From Clostridium zeae (GTDB taxonomy: Bacteria > Bacillota > Clostridia > Clostridiales > Clostridiaceae), in NCBI RefSeq assembly GCF_017312485.1, contig NZ_BMBA01000001.1:696396-760395 (forward strand): a stretch of 64,000 nt of DNA, written 5' to 3'. The notes under the pieces are model-generated. The model was not told the DNA's origin, made no database searches, and saw nothing but the letters and a program-made list of their open reading frames with translations. The position numbers and the translations under genes are program-made. Every line of letters begins with the position of its first letter. Position 1 is the stretch's first letter. Positions 34,601 through 46,827 of this stretch are shown piece by piece.

Positions 34601-34631
34601 ACTTTATCACCTTCGTGTAACACGAAGTCAA
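34601..34631 (-). promoter_or_regulatory. MerR-type promoter of the MFS gene
   Basis: Minus strand: TTGACT (34626-34631), a 19-base spacer and TAAAGT (34601-34606). The spacer holds the dyad CTTCGTGTTACACGAAG (34611-34627), a different operator from the TTGGAG sites elsewhere in the window. Confidence 0.72.
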
Positions 34632-34891
34632 GAAATTTTAGCCACTTTAGCAATCCCTTATTTGGCTTGCAGGTGTAAAGTATTTTAATAAGAAATATTT
34701 CATTATTATGGATGCACAAATTCACTATAGAATCTATATTTCCGAAGCGGCATATTAGAAAATTCATAGAAATAATCATAGGATTAAAGGATTTACCTTT
34801 AGATTACTTACATCTTATCTTAATCAATTAAATATATCTAATACCTATTTTACATTTCAATTCATGCCTTTAAGTCATTTATTATTAAGTC
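34632..34891. other. gene-free stretch upstream of the MFS promoter
   Basis: A minus-strand ORF of 69 codons passes through it and across the MFS promoter, but it has no ribosome site or recognisable protein. I see no other signal. Confidence 0.4.
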
Positions 34892-34936
34892 AAAAGAGCA
34901 CATAATCAGACTGCTTTATCTGTTTATGTGCTTTTA
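34892..34936 (-). terminator. terminator after the EIIBCA-GH1 operon
   Basis: On the minus strand AAAAGCACATAAnCAGA pairs with TCTGnTTATGTGCTnTTTT around eight bases. It lies about 70 bases after the GH1 stop. Confidence 0.7.
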
Positions 34937-35004
34937 GTATAATTATGACTTCCTTATTACTGAAATTGGTATAATAATATAAAGTTATTTGAATGTAAAT
35001 TTTA

Positions 35005-36447
<1,443 letters not shown>

Positions 36448-36459
36448 CTAAATAAATAT

Positions 36460-38458
<1,999 letters not shown>

Positions 38459-38516
38459 TGTAACCGTTTCATTTGATAAGCTTATATTATCACAGAAAAA
38501 AACGTATTCAACGTTT
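38459..38516 (-). promoter_or_regulatory. EIIBCA promoter with dyad and cre-like site
   Basis: Minus strand TTGAAT (38506-38511) and TAATAT (38484-38489) are a plausible promoter. The dyad AAACGTattcaACGTTT (38500-38516) covers the -35 and could bind the RpiR protein. TGAAACGGTTACA (38459-38471, minus) just downstream resembles a cre one base short. Confidence 0.4.
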
Positions 38517-38702
38517 ATGCTAAAACTCGCAACAACGTTTTATTTTAAAGATATGCAGTGATAAAAACATGAAATATTCTGAAACAATTTATATTGCAAA
38601 TAAAAATTTATTGTATCTCTTCTAATGATGTTTTCAATAATATATTGATGGTAAAACAAGTGTTTTGTTTATTTATTAGATTTATAATAAATCTTATCTT
38701 TG

Positions 38703-39599
38703 TTATTCCTGTGTATTTTCCTTCATATTATTAAGGCAAGCAATTCTAGCCTGTTCTAGTTCTCTTGAATTTTGTATTTTATAATTAAGATTTTCTTGAT
38801 AGTTTCGTGCAAAATAACAAGAATATAAAATATTTAGGATGTGCATGATGGATTCTTCCGTGGTATAACCAGCGATTTTGCTATAAAGACGTTCACGAGA
38901 AGATATCGTTAATATGCAGTGGATTTTCTCTCTCATATAGTTATCTCCACCACTTGTAATCCCAATTAGTGAAACTTTATTTTCTTTTAAATTCTTTATA
39001 AAACTCATTGGCTCACGCTCTTTGTTATTTCCTGAATATGAAATGATTATTGCACAATCATTTTCTTTAAGTGTAGCAGACATCATTCCACCTTCTCCAA
39101 TTGGGGCAACCTCTACTAATCTTCCAATAGACATCATTTTTCTTCTAAATAACTCTTCAATATAAATACTAGGACTATATCCGAATAATACGATACGATT
39201 TGAAGACAATAAAATCTCCACTGCTCGTTCTAATATTTTCATATCCATTAAATCAGCAGTATCTAAAATACTTTCAACTTGCAAACTACTTAATTTTCTT
39301 ATTATTTCTTTCATTGAATCAGTCTTAACAAATGGAAGATTAGGACTAATATCAGAATAATGGGTTTTCTCATAAAAAGATTCTTCTATAAAGGACTTCA
39401 TAAATTCTTTCCACCCTGAAAAACCTAGTGTCTTTGCGAATCTTACCAATGTGGCTTTTGATGTGTATGTCAAATCTGCAATTTCTTGCATTGAGTAATC
39501 ATTTAGTTTATTTTTTTCTCTTAATACAAATTCACCAATAATCTTATTAGTTGTATTATTTTGCATTTTAATCTCTTCAATCTTTTGAAATAAATACAT
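38703..39599 (-). CDS. RpiR/MurR-family regulator
   Basis: The product is 298 residues. The first ~80 form the RpiR winged HTH (DYSMQEIADLTYTSKATLVRFAKTLGFSGWKEF). Residues ~115-260 form a SIS sugar-isomerase fold (RIVLFGYSPSIYIEELFRRKM, AIIISYSGNNKE), which binds phosphosugars. It acts as a sugar-phosphate-responsive switch. AGGAGGAG precedes the ATG. It lies 370 bases upstream of the EIIBCA gene on the same strand, with the dyad at 38500 between. It is thus the likely regulator of that beta-glucoside operon. Confidence 0.9.
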   Translation of the reverse strand: MYLFQKIEEIKMQNNTTNKIIGEFVLREKNKLNDYSMQEIADLTYTSKATLVRFAKTLGFSGWKEFMKSFIEESFYEKTHYSDISPNLPFVKTDSMKEIIRKLSSLQVESILDTADLMDMKILERAVEILLSSNRIVLFGYSPSIYIEELFRRKMMSIGRLVEVAPIGEGGMMSATLKENDCAIIISYSGNNKEREPMSFIKNLKENKVSLIGITSGGDNYMREKIHCILTISSRERLYSKIAGYTTEESIMHILNILYSCYFARNYQENLNYKIQNSRELEQARIACLNNMKENTQE

Positions 39600-39649
39600 A
39601 AAACTCCTCCTATAACTATTAACAGCAATTAATTATCAATTTAGATAAG

Positions 39650-40975
39650 TTAAATAACCTTAAACTCTTTCCACCTGCCACTCTTAAATCTAACAATATA
39701 TATAATAGAACGAAGCAGCCAATCAAAGCCCATGGCAAGCCAAATGCCTATAACCCCCATATTAAACACAATACCAAGGACATAACCAAGGGCTAGGCGC
39801 AAAACAAACATAGAACCAATAGAAACAATCATGGTAAATCGTACATCTCCTGCAGCTCGGAGTCCGTTTGGAAGAGTAAATGCAACTGGCCATAAAAAGA
39901 TTGCAAAGCAATTATGAATTATTACAAGAATATAAGTTAGATGATGAACTTCTGAAGACAGAGTATATAAATTTAAAATCATAGGAAGCAGTACAATTTG
40001 AGCCAAGCTAATGCTCAAGGTTCCTATATAACTAATCTTTGTGAGTCTCTTATTGTAGTAAGCAGCTTTTTCATAGTCCCCTGCTCCCACACATTGACCA
40101 ACTACAGTTACTATTGCAAGATTCATTGCTGTGGCAAAACTTATTGCAATGCCAACCAAGCTGTTGGTTATTCCATTTGCAGCAATTTGAGCTGTACCAA
40201 AAAGCGAAATAATGCTAACAAGGAGAACACGGCCTAGTTGAACAATTCCGTTTTCTAATCCATTAGGAATAGCAATATTTAGAATTCTTTTTATCATGCT
40301 TCCCTGCCAGGAAAAAATCTCAGAGAACCGAATAAATATCTCATTGTTTTTATTTAAGGATAGGTACATCATAATAACTGCAGCAATTCCTCTTGCTATA
40401 AGCGCAGAAATGGCAATTCCCCTAACACCAGCATGAAATACGAAGATACCAATTGCATTTAAAGCTACATTAGTTACATTCATAACAATGGAAATAGTCA
40501 TAGGAATACGTGAATTACCCATTGATCGGAATAATGCAGCACAGGAATTATATATAGCCAAAAAAGGATAGGATAATCCTGAAATAACAAAATAAATGAT
40601 GGCAGCTGTCATAACATCCTTGTCCACTCTGCCAAAAAGAATAGATAGAAGTGGTTTATTGAGTAGAAGGGCAATCAGCATGATTCCAGTAGAAATCACT
40701 GTAGTAATAGTAATTAACTGACTTGCAGCAAGACAAGCTTTCTCTTTTTGTTTACGTCCAATATACTGGGAAACTATCACGGCTCCACCAGTAGCAAGTG
40801 CGGCAAGCACATTTATGAGTAGCATATTTATCATGTCTACCAAGGATACTCCAGAAACCGCCGCTTCGCCTGCATAAGAGACCATCATTGTCCCAATTAT
40901 ACTGACGATGATAATGAGAATTTGGTCCAAAAATAGAGGAATAATTAATTTTTTAAGTGCTTTATTTGAAAACAT
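39650..40975 (-). CDS. MATE-family multidrug efflux pump
   Basis: The 441-residue protein has twelve transmembrane segments in two homologous halves (GGAVIVSQYIGRKQKEKA in the first, VTVVGQCVGAGDYEKAAYYN in the second). This is the MATE cation antiporter pattern. GAGGTG precedes the ATG. It is the last gene of a likely metallo-hydrolase, MerR and MATE operon. A second MATE lies at 44673 with a similar sequence (GEAAVSGVSLVDMINML versus GESAVSGVSLVDFIMAL). The exported compound is unknown. Confidence 0.9.
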   Translation of the reverse strand: MFSNKALKKLIIPLFLDQILIIIVSIIGTMMVSYAGEAAVSGVSLVDMINMLLINVLAALATGGAVIVSQYIGRKQKEKACLAASQLITITTVISTGIMLIALLLNKPLLSILFGRVDKDVMTAAIIYFVISGLSYPFLAIYNSCAALFRSMGNSRIPMTISIVMNVTNVALNAIGIFVFHAGVRGIAISALIARGIAAVIMMYLSLNKNNEIFIRFSEIFSWQGSMIKRILNIAIPNGLENGIVQLGRVLLVSIISLFGTAQIAANGITNSLVGIAISFATAMNLAIVTVVGQCVGAGDYEKAAYYNKRLTKISYIGTLSISLAQIVLLPMILNLYTLSSEVHHLTYILVIIHNCFAIFLWPVAFTLPNGLRAAGDVRFTMIVSIGSMFVLRLALGYVLGIVFNMGVIGIWLAMGFDWLLRSIIYIVRFKSGRWKEFKVI

Positions 40976-41040
40976 ATAACACCTCAGCTTTCACAATGTC
41001 TCATTAAATATAATATTTTTGCCATTTTATTACCTCATTA

Positions 41041-41385
41041 TTAATTAGTCTTTATCTTGTATATTAGATAATCCAAAGAATCTAAATTCTTATGTTTATG
41101 ATGTATTTCATCTAATAGTTTCTTCCTCTGCTGCTTCAATATAAAGATTATTTCCTCATTTGAGTTTTCTCCTTGCTTTGATAATTCCATATACTTCAAT
41201 ATAGATTCATTACTAAGTCCTGCATTTTTCAAGGTAATAATCATGCTAAGATGCCTAATATCTTTGTCCTCATATTCTCTAACTCCATTGATTCTTTTCA
41301 CATGATCAAATAATCCTATTTTTTCATAATATCTTAATGCAGACACAGAAATGTTAAAGTTGTTGCTCACATCTTTGATCTTCAA
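41041..41385 (-). CDS. MerR-family regulator of the MATE operon
   Basis: The 114-residue product has the MerR HTH (KIKDVSNNFNISVSALRYYEKIGLFDHVKRINGVREYEDKDIRHLS) and a dimer helix. It is short and has no effector domain or cysteines. I choose the TTG at 41385, since GGAGGTAG stands just before it and lies inside the longer frame that starts with ATG. It sits 36 bases after the metallo-hydrolase gene and 65 bases before the MATE gene on the same strand. It probably controls export of whatever the hydrolase handles. Confidence 0.85.
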   Translation of the reverse strand: MKIKDVSNNFNISVSALRYYEKIGLFDHVKRINGVREYEDKDIRHLSMIITLKNAGLSNESILKYMELSKQGENSNEEIIFILKQQRKKLLDEIHHKHKNLDSLDYLIYKIKTN

Positions 41386-41420
41386 TGTTCTACCTCCATT
41401 CAAAAATATAAAGCCCTATT

Positions 41421-42251
41421 TCAATATGATTTTTCAATTTTATTTAATCTACGAAGAGTAAAAGCCTCACCAGGTGCAAGCACATGAATTCGTTCTGGAT
41501 TTTCAACAAGTCCATATAAATCATCTGGATCAGCATTGAATGCATCCATATTTGGAGCATCTACACTCCCCCAATGAGAAAGTAATAATGGTGTGTTAGG
41601 ATAAGCATTTGCCAGTTTAACCGCTCCTTGAAGTCCAATATGCCATGAATTATCAGAAAAATCAAAGATGATAGCATCTGGAACTGGCATTTCTAAATGT
41701 TCAGGTAGTAGTCTGGAATCACCAGGAATCCATATAGTGCCGTCTGAAGTTTCTAACCAAAAGCCGCAATAGTCTTCAAATTTAAACACTCGAGTATATT
41801 TCTTTTTTTCATTTTGCCATGCATGATCCGCAGGTGTTAAAGTAATTTTTATAGTTCCTACTTCAAAAATTTCTCCAATATCATGTCCAAATCCATGCAA
41901 TTCTTCTTCTTTCATTAATTCAGATACATAATGTGGAGCATGATATTCTTTACATACATTAGCAAGCTTCTTACAAGTAACTCTACTAAAATGATCATTA
42001 TCGCAATGAGTCACAAATACCCCATCTAAATGAGGCACATTTTCAGGTAAAATTGGCATGTCTATAAGCAGCGGCAAATCGAACCCTTCTAAAAGAGGAT
42101 CAATCATAATACAAGTTCCTTTACTGTTAATAAATGTTCCTGCATTTCCTAGCCAGCGAATAATAGTTTTATCTGACGAAGAAAATGCTTCTGCTCCAAA
42201 TGTTTGTGTTTTCGGTGCATGAGCTTGATTTTTCTTTTCTAATTTATTCAT
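41421..42251 (-). CDS. metallo-beta-lactamase-fold hydrolase with altered metal motif
   Basis: The 276-residue product is of the UlaG-like metallo-hydrolase branch. It has CIMIDPLLEG, then FVTHCDNDHFSRVTCK, then DHAW, IWIPGDSRL and LLLSHWGSV. The first motif reads H-C-D-N-D-H instead of H-x-H-x-D-H, so the second histidine ligand is an aspartate. Related clostridial proteins may share this. The start follows GAGGGG. It heads the hydrolase-MerR-MATE unit. The substrate is unknown. Confidence 0.82.
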   Translation of the reverse strand: MNKLEKKNQAHAPKTQTFGAEAFSSSDKTIIRWLGNAGTFINSKGTCIMIDPLLEGFDLPLLIDMPILPENVPHLDGVFVTHCDNDHFSRVTCKKLANVCKEYHAPHYVSELMKEEELHGFGHDIGEIFEVGTIKITLTPADHAWQNEKKKYTRVFKFEDYCGFWLETSDGTIWIPGDSRLLPEHLEMPVPDAIIFDFSDNSWHIGLQGAVKLANAYPNTPLLLSHWGSVDAPNMDAFNADPDDLYGLVENPERIHVLAPGEAFTLRRLNKIEKSY

Positions 42252-42315
42252 GTATTTCCCCTCGCTTTACTTTCAAAACTTAACTATATTTAAATTTTTA
42301 TATTTCCATATAAAA

Positions 42316-42352
42316 TAAAAAAAATGTAGGTTCCCTTTTGGTTACCTACATC
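42316..42352 (-). terminator. terminator of the LysR gene
   Basis: On the minus strand ATGTAGGT pairs with ACCTACAT, with inner AACC/GG pairs, followed by eight T. It lies about 50 bases after the LysR stop. Confidence 0.8.
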
Positions 42353-42399
42353 TTACCTTATACAATCAGGCATGACTAATACCTATTTTACATCTTCAA

Positions 42400-43281
42400 T
42401 TATGCTTTTAAAGCATTTACAATCTTTTCAATAAATTTTGTTGTTGCTGCTGAAAATACTTGGTGCTTTTTCCATACTATAACCGTTCCTGTTTCCAATT
42501 TAGGATAGAAAGGTTTAAAGCACAGATTGGTTTCATCATTTATATTAACTAATTTGTCGAAACATATGGCATATCCTAGTCCTTCTTCAACCATAATTGC
42601 AGCATTATAAATAAGGTTATAAGTTGCAATGATGTTGAGTTTTTCATATTGTGCACCAAACCAGTTTTCAATTTCATTTTGAACTATAGAACGCTTAGTA
42701 TTAATAATTGACATATTAGTAAGGTCTTCCGGTTTTATATACTCCTTTTCAGCCAAAGTACTGTCTTTTGGCACGAGAACTCCCCATGTTTCCTTATTGG
42801 GAAGCCTAATAAAATCATATTTTTCAATATTAACTGGCTCCGTCAATAAACCGATATCTATAAGTCCTTTATCAATTCTTTCCTTAATATCATCTGCATT
42901 ACCACTATATAGATTATATTTTACTTGCGGATACTCTTTGTTAAACTTCTTAATTATACCTACAAGAACATGCATGGCATGAGTTTCACCAGCACCTATA
43001 AATATTTCACCGCCAATGAGATCATCCTGTTCAATGAACTCCCTTTCAGTCCTATCAGCTAAATCCACAATTTCTTCAGCTCTTCTTCTTAGTAGCATTC
43101 CTTCATCCGTAAGAGTTATCTTAGACTTTCCTCTTATAAATAACTGAACTCTTAATTCTTCTTCCAGCTGCATCAATTGACGAGATAAGGTTGGCTGAGT
43201 AATATGTAGTATTTCTGCGGCTTTAGTAATGCTTTCTTCCCTCGCAACTGTTAAAAAATATCTTAGTACTCGTATCTCCAT
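42400..43281 (-). CDS. LysR-family transcriptional regulator
   Basis: The product is 293 residues. Residues ~1-60 are the LysR winged HTH (MEIRVLRYFLTVAREESITKAAEILHITQPTLSRQLMQLEEEL). The remainder is a periplasmic-binding-like sensor (IFIGAGETHAMHVLVGIIKKFNKEYP, DIGLLTEP). The ATG at 43281 follows GGAG; an upstream in-frame ATG lacks a site. The divergent partner that LysR proteins usually have is missing, as neighbouring genes face the same way. Target genes could be the tautomerase or the flavodoxin-like gene upstream. Confidence 0.9.
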   Translation of the reverse strand: MEIRVLRYFLTVAREESITKAAEILHITQPTLSRQLMQLEEELRVQLFIRGKSKITLTDEGMLLRRRAEEIVDLADRTEREFIEQDDLIGGEIFIGAGETHAMHVLVGIIKKFNKEYPQVKYNLYSGNADDIKERIDKGLIDIGLLTEPVNIEKYDFIRLPNKETWGVLVPKDSTLAEKEYIKPEDLTNMSIINTKRSIVQNEIENWFGAQYEKLNIIATYNLIYNAAIMVEEGLGYAICFDKLVNINDETNLCFKPFYPKLETGTVIVWKKHQVFSAATTKFIEKIVNALKA

Positions 43282-43525
43282 CTCTGTTTCTCCATACATT
43301 TATTTTTTCTGCCAACTTGAATTTTTTATTATCAAATTTAATTATAATCCATATTTTTGTCTTAATTCTATTATGGCTATCTTTTTATATAAAATAACAA
43401 GAATGTTACAAAGAACTTAAATGTTGCTTGCACTTTTTACTTTTAGAGAACTATGTGAAGCATATAGGAGTATACTTTTTTAATTCATTACAGAAATATA
43501 TCTTTATACTAAATATATAAGACAA
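43282..43525. other. gene-free stretch before the LysR gene
   Basis: It contains the LysR promoter region and no ORF with a ribosome site. I see no repeat or RNA structure other than the terminator at its upper end. Confidence 0.4.
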
Positions 43526-43566
43526 TAAAAAAGTAGCTGAAGCGACCTTATTCAACTACTTTTTTG
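43526..43566 (-). terminator. terminator of the tautomerase unit
   Basis: AAAAAAGTAG and CTACTTTTTT pair, with inner TTGAA/TTCA pairs, on the minus strand 57 bases after the tautomerase stop. Confidence 0.8.
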
Positions 43567-43622
43567 CATCTCTGACCTTCTAAATGCATATTAGAAAAAC
43601 TATTCATGATAATTGTACAAAA

Positions 43623-43811
43623 TTAGTGGTTTCTTTTAGCTAATAGCTGCCCACCTACCCCAATATTTTCCGGTTCATTTTCCTTAATTAATACGATAAA
43701 TGCCTGCTCTGGTACATTCATAATTTTTGAAGCAGTATTTGTAAACTCCTTAACCAACTGACTTTTCTGTTCTTTATTTAGTTTTCCAGCTTCTAATGTG
43801 ATTACTGGCAT
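43623..43811 (-). CDS. 4-oxalocrotonate tautomerase-family protein
   Basis: The 62-residue product begins M-P-V-I-T-L-E-A-G, so Pro2, exposed after methionine removal, is the catalytic base. KEQKSQLVKEFTNTASKIMNVPEQAFIVLIKENEPENIGVGG then follows, the standard 4-OT length and motif order. It catalyses keto-enol tautomerisation of small acids. The ATG at 43811 follows AAAGGAG by nine bases. A longer frame upstream has no site. It is 100 bases after the flavodoxin-like gene on the same strand. Confidence 0.9.
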   Translation of the reverse strand: MPVITLEAGKLNKEQKSQLVKEFTNTASKIMNVPEQAFIVLIKENEPENIGVGGQLLAKRNH

Positions 43812-43911
43812 AATCTCATCTCCTTTTCTCAATATAATATTTTCTGTTGTTTTCAATATTATAAACACATAGTAAAAATAATAATAGTCAAAAAAGTACC
43901 TCCTTACCTTG

Positions 43912-44448
43912 CTATACTATGGATTTTCCCATCTCATATGCTAACTTTGGATAATCTGTAGTTTCGATTACTTCTCTTGCTGGACATCCTTTTGCTAACA
44001 ACATGCCTGCATCTTTCCAATTCAGATAACGTAAAATGGCTTCATAGGTTTTTTGGAGTCCTTCCATGGTGCCATCATCAATCCCATAGGCAGCTGCAAA
44101 AAGCATGGCTTTTTTATTTCCTGATAGCTTGTCATTGCTAGCATGGAAACGGTCTATAACTGCTTTTATTTGTGCAGACATAGTGAAATAATAGATCGGA
44201 GTTACAAATACCACCACATCTGATTCAAATAACTTATCAATAAGTTTGCTCATGGAATCCTTGTGAACACATTGAGAATCATGGGTTGCACAATATCCAC
44301 ATGAGACACAGGGTTTAACATTCTCAAAAGCTGCATCAAAACGATATACATCATGTCCAGCTTCTATAGCTCCTTCAATGAATTTTTCTGCCAATAAAGC
44401 AGTGGTACCTTTCCTATTTGGACTTCCTGTTATTACTGTTATTTTCAT
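43912..44448 (-). CDS. flavodoxin-like NAD(P)H oxidoreductase / iron-sulfur flavoprotein
   Basis: The 178-residue product has the FMN phosphate loop TGSPNRKGTTALL (about 7-19). It also has the cysteine pattern CVSCGYCATHDSQCVHKDSM (about 48-66), and VVFVTPIYYFTMSAQIKAVIDR. This is the NADPH-dependent FMN reductase / iron-sulfur flavoprotein family. It moves electrons in the cytosol, perhaps to quinones or nitro compounds. AAGGAGA precedes the ATG. A 95-bp repeat element separates it from the MATE gene upstream. Confidence 0.88.
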   Translation of the reverse strand: MKITVITGSPNRKGTTALLAEKFIEGAIEAGHDVYRFDAAFENVKPCVSCGYCATHDSQCVHKDSMSKLIDKLFESDVVVFVTPIYYFTMSAQIKAVIDRFHASNDKLSGNKKAMLFAAAYGIDDGTMEGLQKTYEAILRYLNWKDAGMLLAKGCPAREVIETTDYPKLAYEMGKSIV

Positions 44449-44576
44449 AGCTATTTATCTCCTTCTCAAACAGTATTTTTTATACATCAGGTTTCCTGAC
44501 ATATTGACTATAGACCCTTAAGTCAAGTTAAGGTCAATACTATTTTTGAAAAACTTCGTAAAATGTATATTATATA

Positions 44577-44671
44577 GATGAATCACTTCATAATTAAATT
44601 TATATTTTCAAATTCTCCTCTCAGAACCCGTGAGAGTTTTAAAAATAGATTTCGGATCAAAGTGGTTCATC
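44577..44671. mobile_element. 95-bp MITE-like element
   Basis: Terminal repeats GATGAATCACTTCA (44577-44590) and its imperfect inverse ending GGTTCATC (44657-44671) bound an internal CTCTCA..TGAGAG hairpin. There is no ORF. It ends two bases before the MATE stop codon. A half copy lies at 9855-9885, and weaker likenesses at 27757-27777 and 56150-56178. Confidence 0.5.
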
Positions 44672-44672
44672 T

Positions 44673-46025
44673 TTAAATAGATTTAAACTTTGTCCATTTA
44701 TCATTTTTATAATGAAATTCAAAAATCATTGATTTTATAATCCAATCTACAAACATAGCGACCCAAGTACCTAGCATTCCCATATGAAATCCTATTGCAA
44801 ATACATAAGACAAGGCAATTCTGCAAAAAATCATAGATAAAATGCTCACAACCATTGGGAATTTTGCATCCCCAGCTCCTCTGAATACAATAGGAAGCAT
44901 ATAACCAGATGGCCATATTAAAATCATCAAAACTGCATGTGCAATAACTATCTTCCATGTCATGGATGTAGCATCTGCCGAAAGATTATAAACATGCATA
45001 ATCATTGGCATTAAAAGTAATACTATCACAGAACTAATAATAAATCCTAAATGGATGATAGTTCTCACTTTTTTCTTATAGTACTTTGCCTGTTCAAAAT
45101 CTCCAGCTCCCACACATCTTGATATAATAACAGAAAGCCCCAAGTTCATTGCCATACCCGGCAGCACTTCGAACATAACAATAGTTCCTGCAACAGAGTT
45201 AGCTGCTATTGATGCTGTTCCAAACATTGAAACAATACTTAATACAATCAGTCTTCCGAGATAAAACATCCCATTCTCAAAACCGAAAGGTGCTCCGATA
45301 TTTAAAATTCTTTTTATCATCGCCTTATCAAATTTTTCAGCTAAAAACTTGGAAATTCTAAGCTCGCAATCATTTTTATGTGCCATAAAAAGAATAATCA
45401 CCGCTGCACCAATCCTTGAAACTAATGTTGGAATTGCAACACCTGTCACACCCATATGAAACCCTGACACTAATAATGCATTTCCTGCCACATTTATAAT
45501 ATTCATAACAATCATAATTTTCATTGGTAACTTAGAATTGCCTATAGTACGGAATATCGCTGCACCAGAATTATATAAAGCTAAAAACGGAACTGATATG
45601 GCTACTATCATAAAATAATGATCTGCTGCATCTGATACCTCTTTTGTAATAGCTCCAAATAAATGATTTAGAATCAGCGGTTTAAAAATATATAGTAATA
45701 CAGTTATTACAACTGATAACAATAATGAACATTTGACTAGTTGATTTGCTGCTTTTGTTGCTTTTACATTATCTTTGCGCCCAAGATACTGTCCCGCAAT
45801 TACTGCTCCCCCTGTTGCTAATGCTGCAAATATACTAATGATTAGCGCCATAATAAAATCTACTAATGACACCCCGGATACAGCTGACTCTCCAACTTGT
45901 GCCACCATCATAGAAGCTGCCATTCCAACGGTATATTCAAGTCCCTGCTCTATTATTAGCGGTAAAAACAACGTAACTAAGTCATGATTTGAAAAAAAAC
46001 GTTTCTTTTCTAAAGCTGCTTCCAT
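44673..46025 (-). CDS. MATE-family multidrug efflux pump
   Basis: The 450-residue protein has twelve transmembrane segments and the MATE landmarks GGAVIAGQYLGRKDNVKA and SVIISRCVGAGDFEQAKYYK. The ATG at 46025 follows GGAG; the longer reading overlaps the flavodoxin gene and lacks a site. It lies 62 bases after the flavodoxin stop and should share the MerR-controlled transcript starting at about 46630. It is a paralogue of the MATE pump at 39650, which is also paired with a MerR gene. Confidence 0.9.
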   Translation of the reverse strand: MEAALEKKRFFSNHDLVTLFLPLIIEQGLEYTVGMAASMMVAQVGESAVSGVSLVDFIMALIISIFAALATGGAVIAGQYLGRKDNVKATKAANQLVKCSLLLSVVITVLLYIFKPLILNHLFGAITKEVSDAADHYFMIVAISVPFLALYNSGAAIFRTIGNSKLPMKIMIVMNIINVAGNALLVSGFHMGVTGVAIPTLVSRIGAAVIILFMAHKNDCELRISKFLAEKFDKAMIKRILNIGAPFGFENGMFYLGRLIVLSIVSMFGTASIAANSVAGTIVMFEVLPGMAMNLGLSVIISRCVGAGDFEQAKYYKKKVRTIIHLGFIISSVIVLLLMPMIMHVYNLSADATSMTWKIVIAHAVLMILIWPSGYMLPIVFRGAGDAKFPMVVSILSMIFCRIALSYVFAIGFHMGMLGTWVAMFVDWIIKSMIFEFHYKNDKWTKFKSI

Positions 46026-46086
46026 TTCATCTACTCCATTTTCTCTTGTTTTTTTACTTAAAAAAGTTAAATAAGCGCATTGAAGT

Positions 46087-46602
46087 TCAGTACTTTTGAG
46101 CCCATTTAGAAATTTCTTTTTCTGCTCCCTTAACACTACTTCCTTTAATAGAAAGACCTTTTTCTACTTTGGCACCTGGACAAAGCTTCTTAATATCGCT
46201 TTCACTACGTCCCATGCCACTTCCTTCATGAGTACAGAAGGGAATGATTTTCTTTCCAGATAGATCATAGGTTTCTAGAAAGGTAAATACAGGCATAGGA
46301 AAAGTCCCCCACCAGTTAGGATATCCTAGGAATATTACATCATAAGAATCCATGTCATCAACCATACCGGTTAGATCTGGTCTTGCATTTTGCTGTAGCT
46401 CTCTCTTAGCTACTTCTGTACATTCTGTATAATCCTCAGTATAAGGATTCACCGCTTCTATACGAAACAAATCCGCTTCTGTTATTTTTCGAAGCATTTT
46501 CGCTGCCACTTCTGTGTTGCCTATAGGTAAATTTACAATATTGCCACTCACATAGTTATTGCCTTCTCTTGTAAAATAGGCTATTAAAGATTTTCCACTC
46601 AT
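46087..46602 (-). CDS. flavodoxin
   Basis: The 171-residue product is a long-chain-like flavodoxin with SLIAYFTREGNNYVSGNIV (FMN phosphate region), YDVIFLGYPNWWGTFPMPV with the isoalloxazine-stacking tryptophans, and IIPFCTHEGSGMGRS. It belongs to the Flavodoxin_4 group often induced by aldehydes or quinones. GAGGGG precedes the ATG. Its promoter carries the TTGGAG-type MerR operator with a 19-base spacer. The MATE pump follows in the same transcript. Confidence 0.9.
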   Translation of the reverse strand: MSGKSLIAYFTREGNNYVSGNIVNLPIGNTEVAAKMLRKITEADLFRIEAVNPYTEDYTECTEVAKRELQQNARPDLTGMVDDMDSYDVIFLGYPNWWGTFPMPVFTFLETYDLSGKKIIPFCTHEGSGMGRSESDIKKLCPGAKVEKGLSIKGSSVKGAEKEISKWAQKY

Positions 46603-46635
46603 TTTTAGTCCCCTCTTTCTTGATCTCTTATTATT

Positions 46636-46666
46636 ACCCTACTCCTTGGAGCTAACTCCAAGTCAA
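46636..46666 (-). promoter_or_regulatory. MerR-type promoter of the flavodoxin-MATE operon
   Basis: Minus strand: TTGACT (46661-46666), 19-base spacer, weak TAGGGT (46636-46641). The dyad CTTGGAGTTAGCTCCAAG (46645-46662) fills the spacer. The poor -10 suggests strong dependence on the activator. Confidence 0.8.
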
Positions 46667-46686
46667 TAGTTTTTTATTGCCGCTCT

Positions 46687-46736
46687 TGTAAAATGAAAAG
46701 GTAAATTCGTGAGTGCAAGGTTAAATTCATGTATAA
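46687..46736. repeat. 50-bp module, copy 1
   Basis: This block matches 47711-47760 at 47 of 50 bases. Inside it, GGTAAATTCGTG and GGTTAAATTCATG form a tandem pair 19 bases apart. It lies directly upstream of the flavodoxin promoter, in the place where an extra activator would bind. Confidence 0.75.
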
Positions 46737-46777
46737 TGACAATTTTCTTTATGAATAATATTATCAACAAAGCAAGA

Positions 46778-46812
46778 GACAGCCTAAACCACTACACGCC
46801 GTTTAAGCTGTC
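46778..46812 (-). terminator. hairpin after the MerR gene at 46828
   Basis: GACAGCnTAAAC pairs with GTTTAnGCTGTC on the minus strand, 16 bases after the stop. There is little T-run, so it may be a weak terminator. Confidence 0.55.
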
Positions 46813-46827
46813 CCTGCTACTACAAAC

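Noticed and set aside
34570-34779. 69-codon minus-strand ORF upstream of the MFS gene
   Set aside because: It has no ribosome site, no recognisable protein pattern, and it runs across the MerR-type promoter.
45775-45987. 70-codon plus-strand ORF within the second MATE gene
   Set aside because: It is a shadow ORF with no ribosome site or protein pattern.
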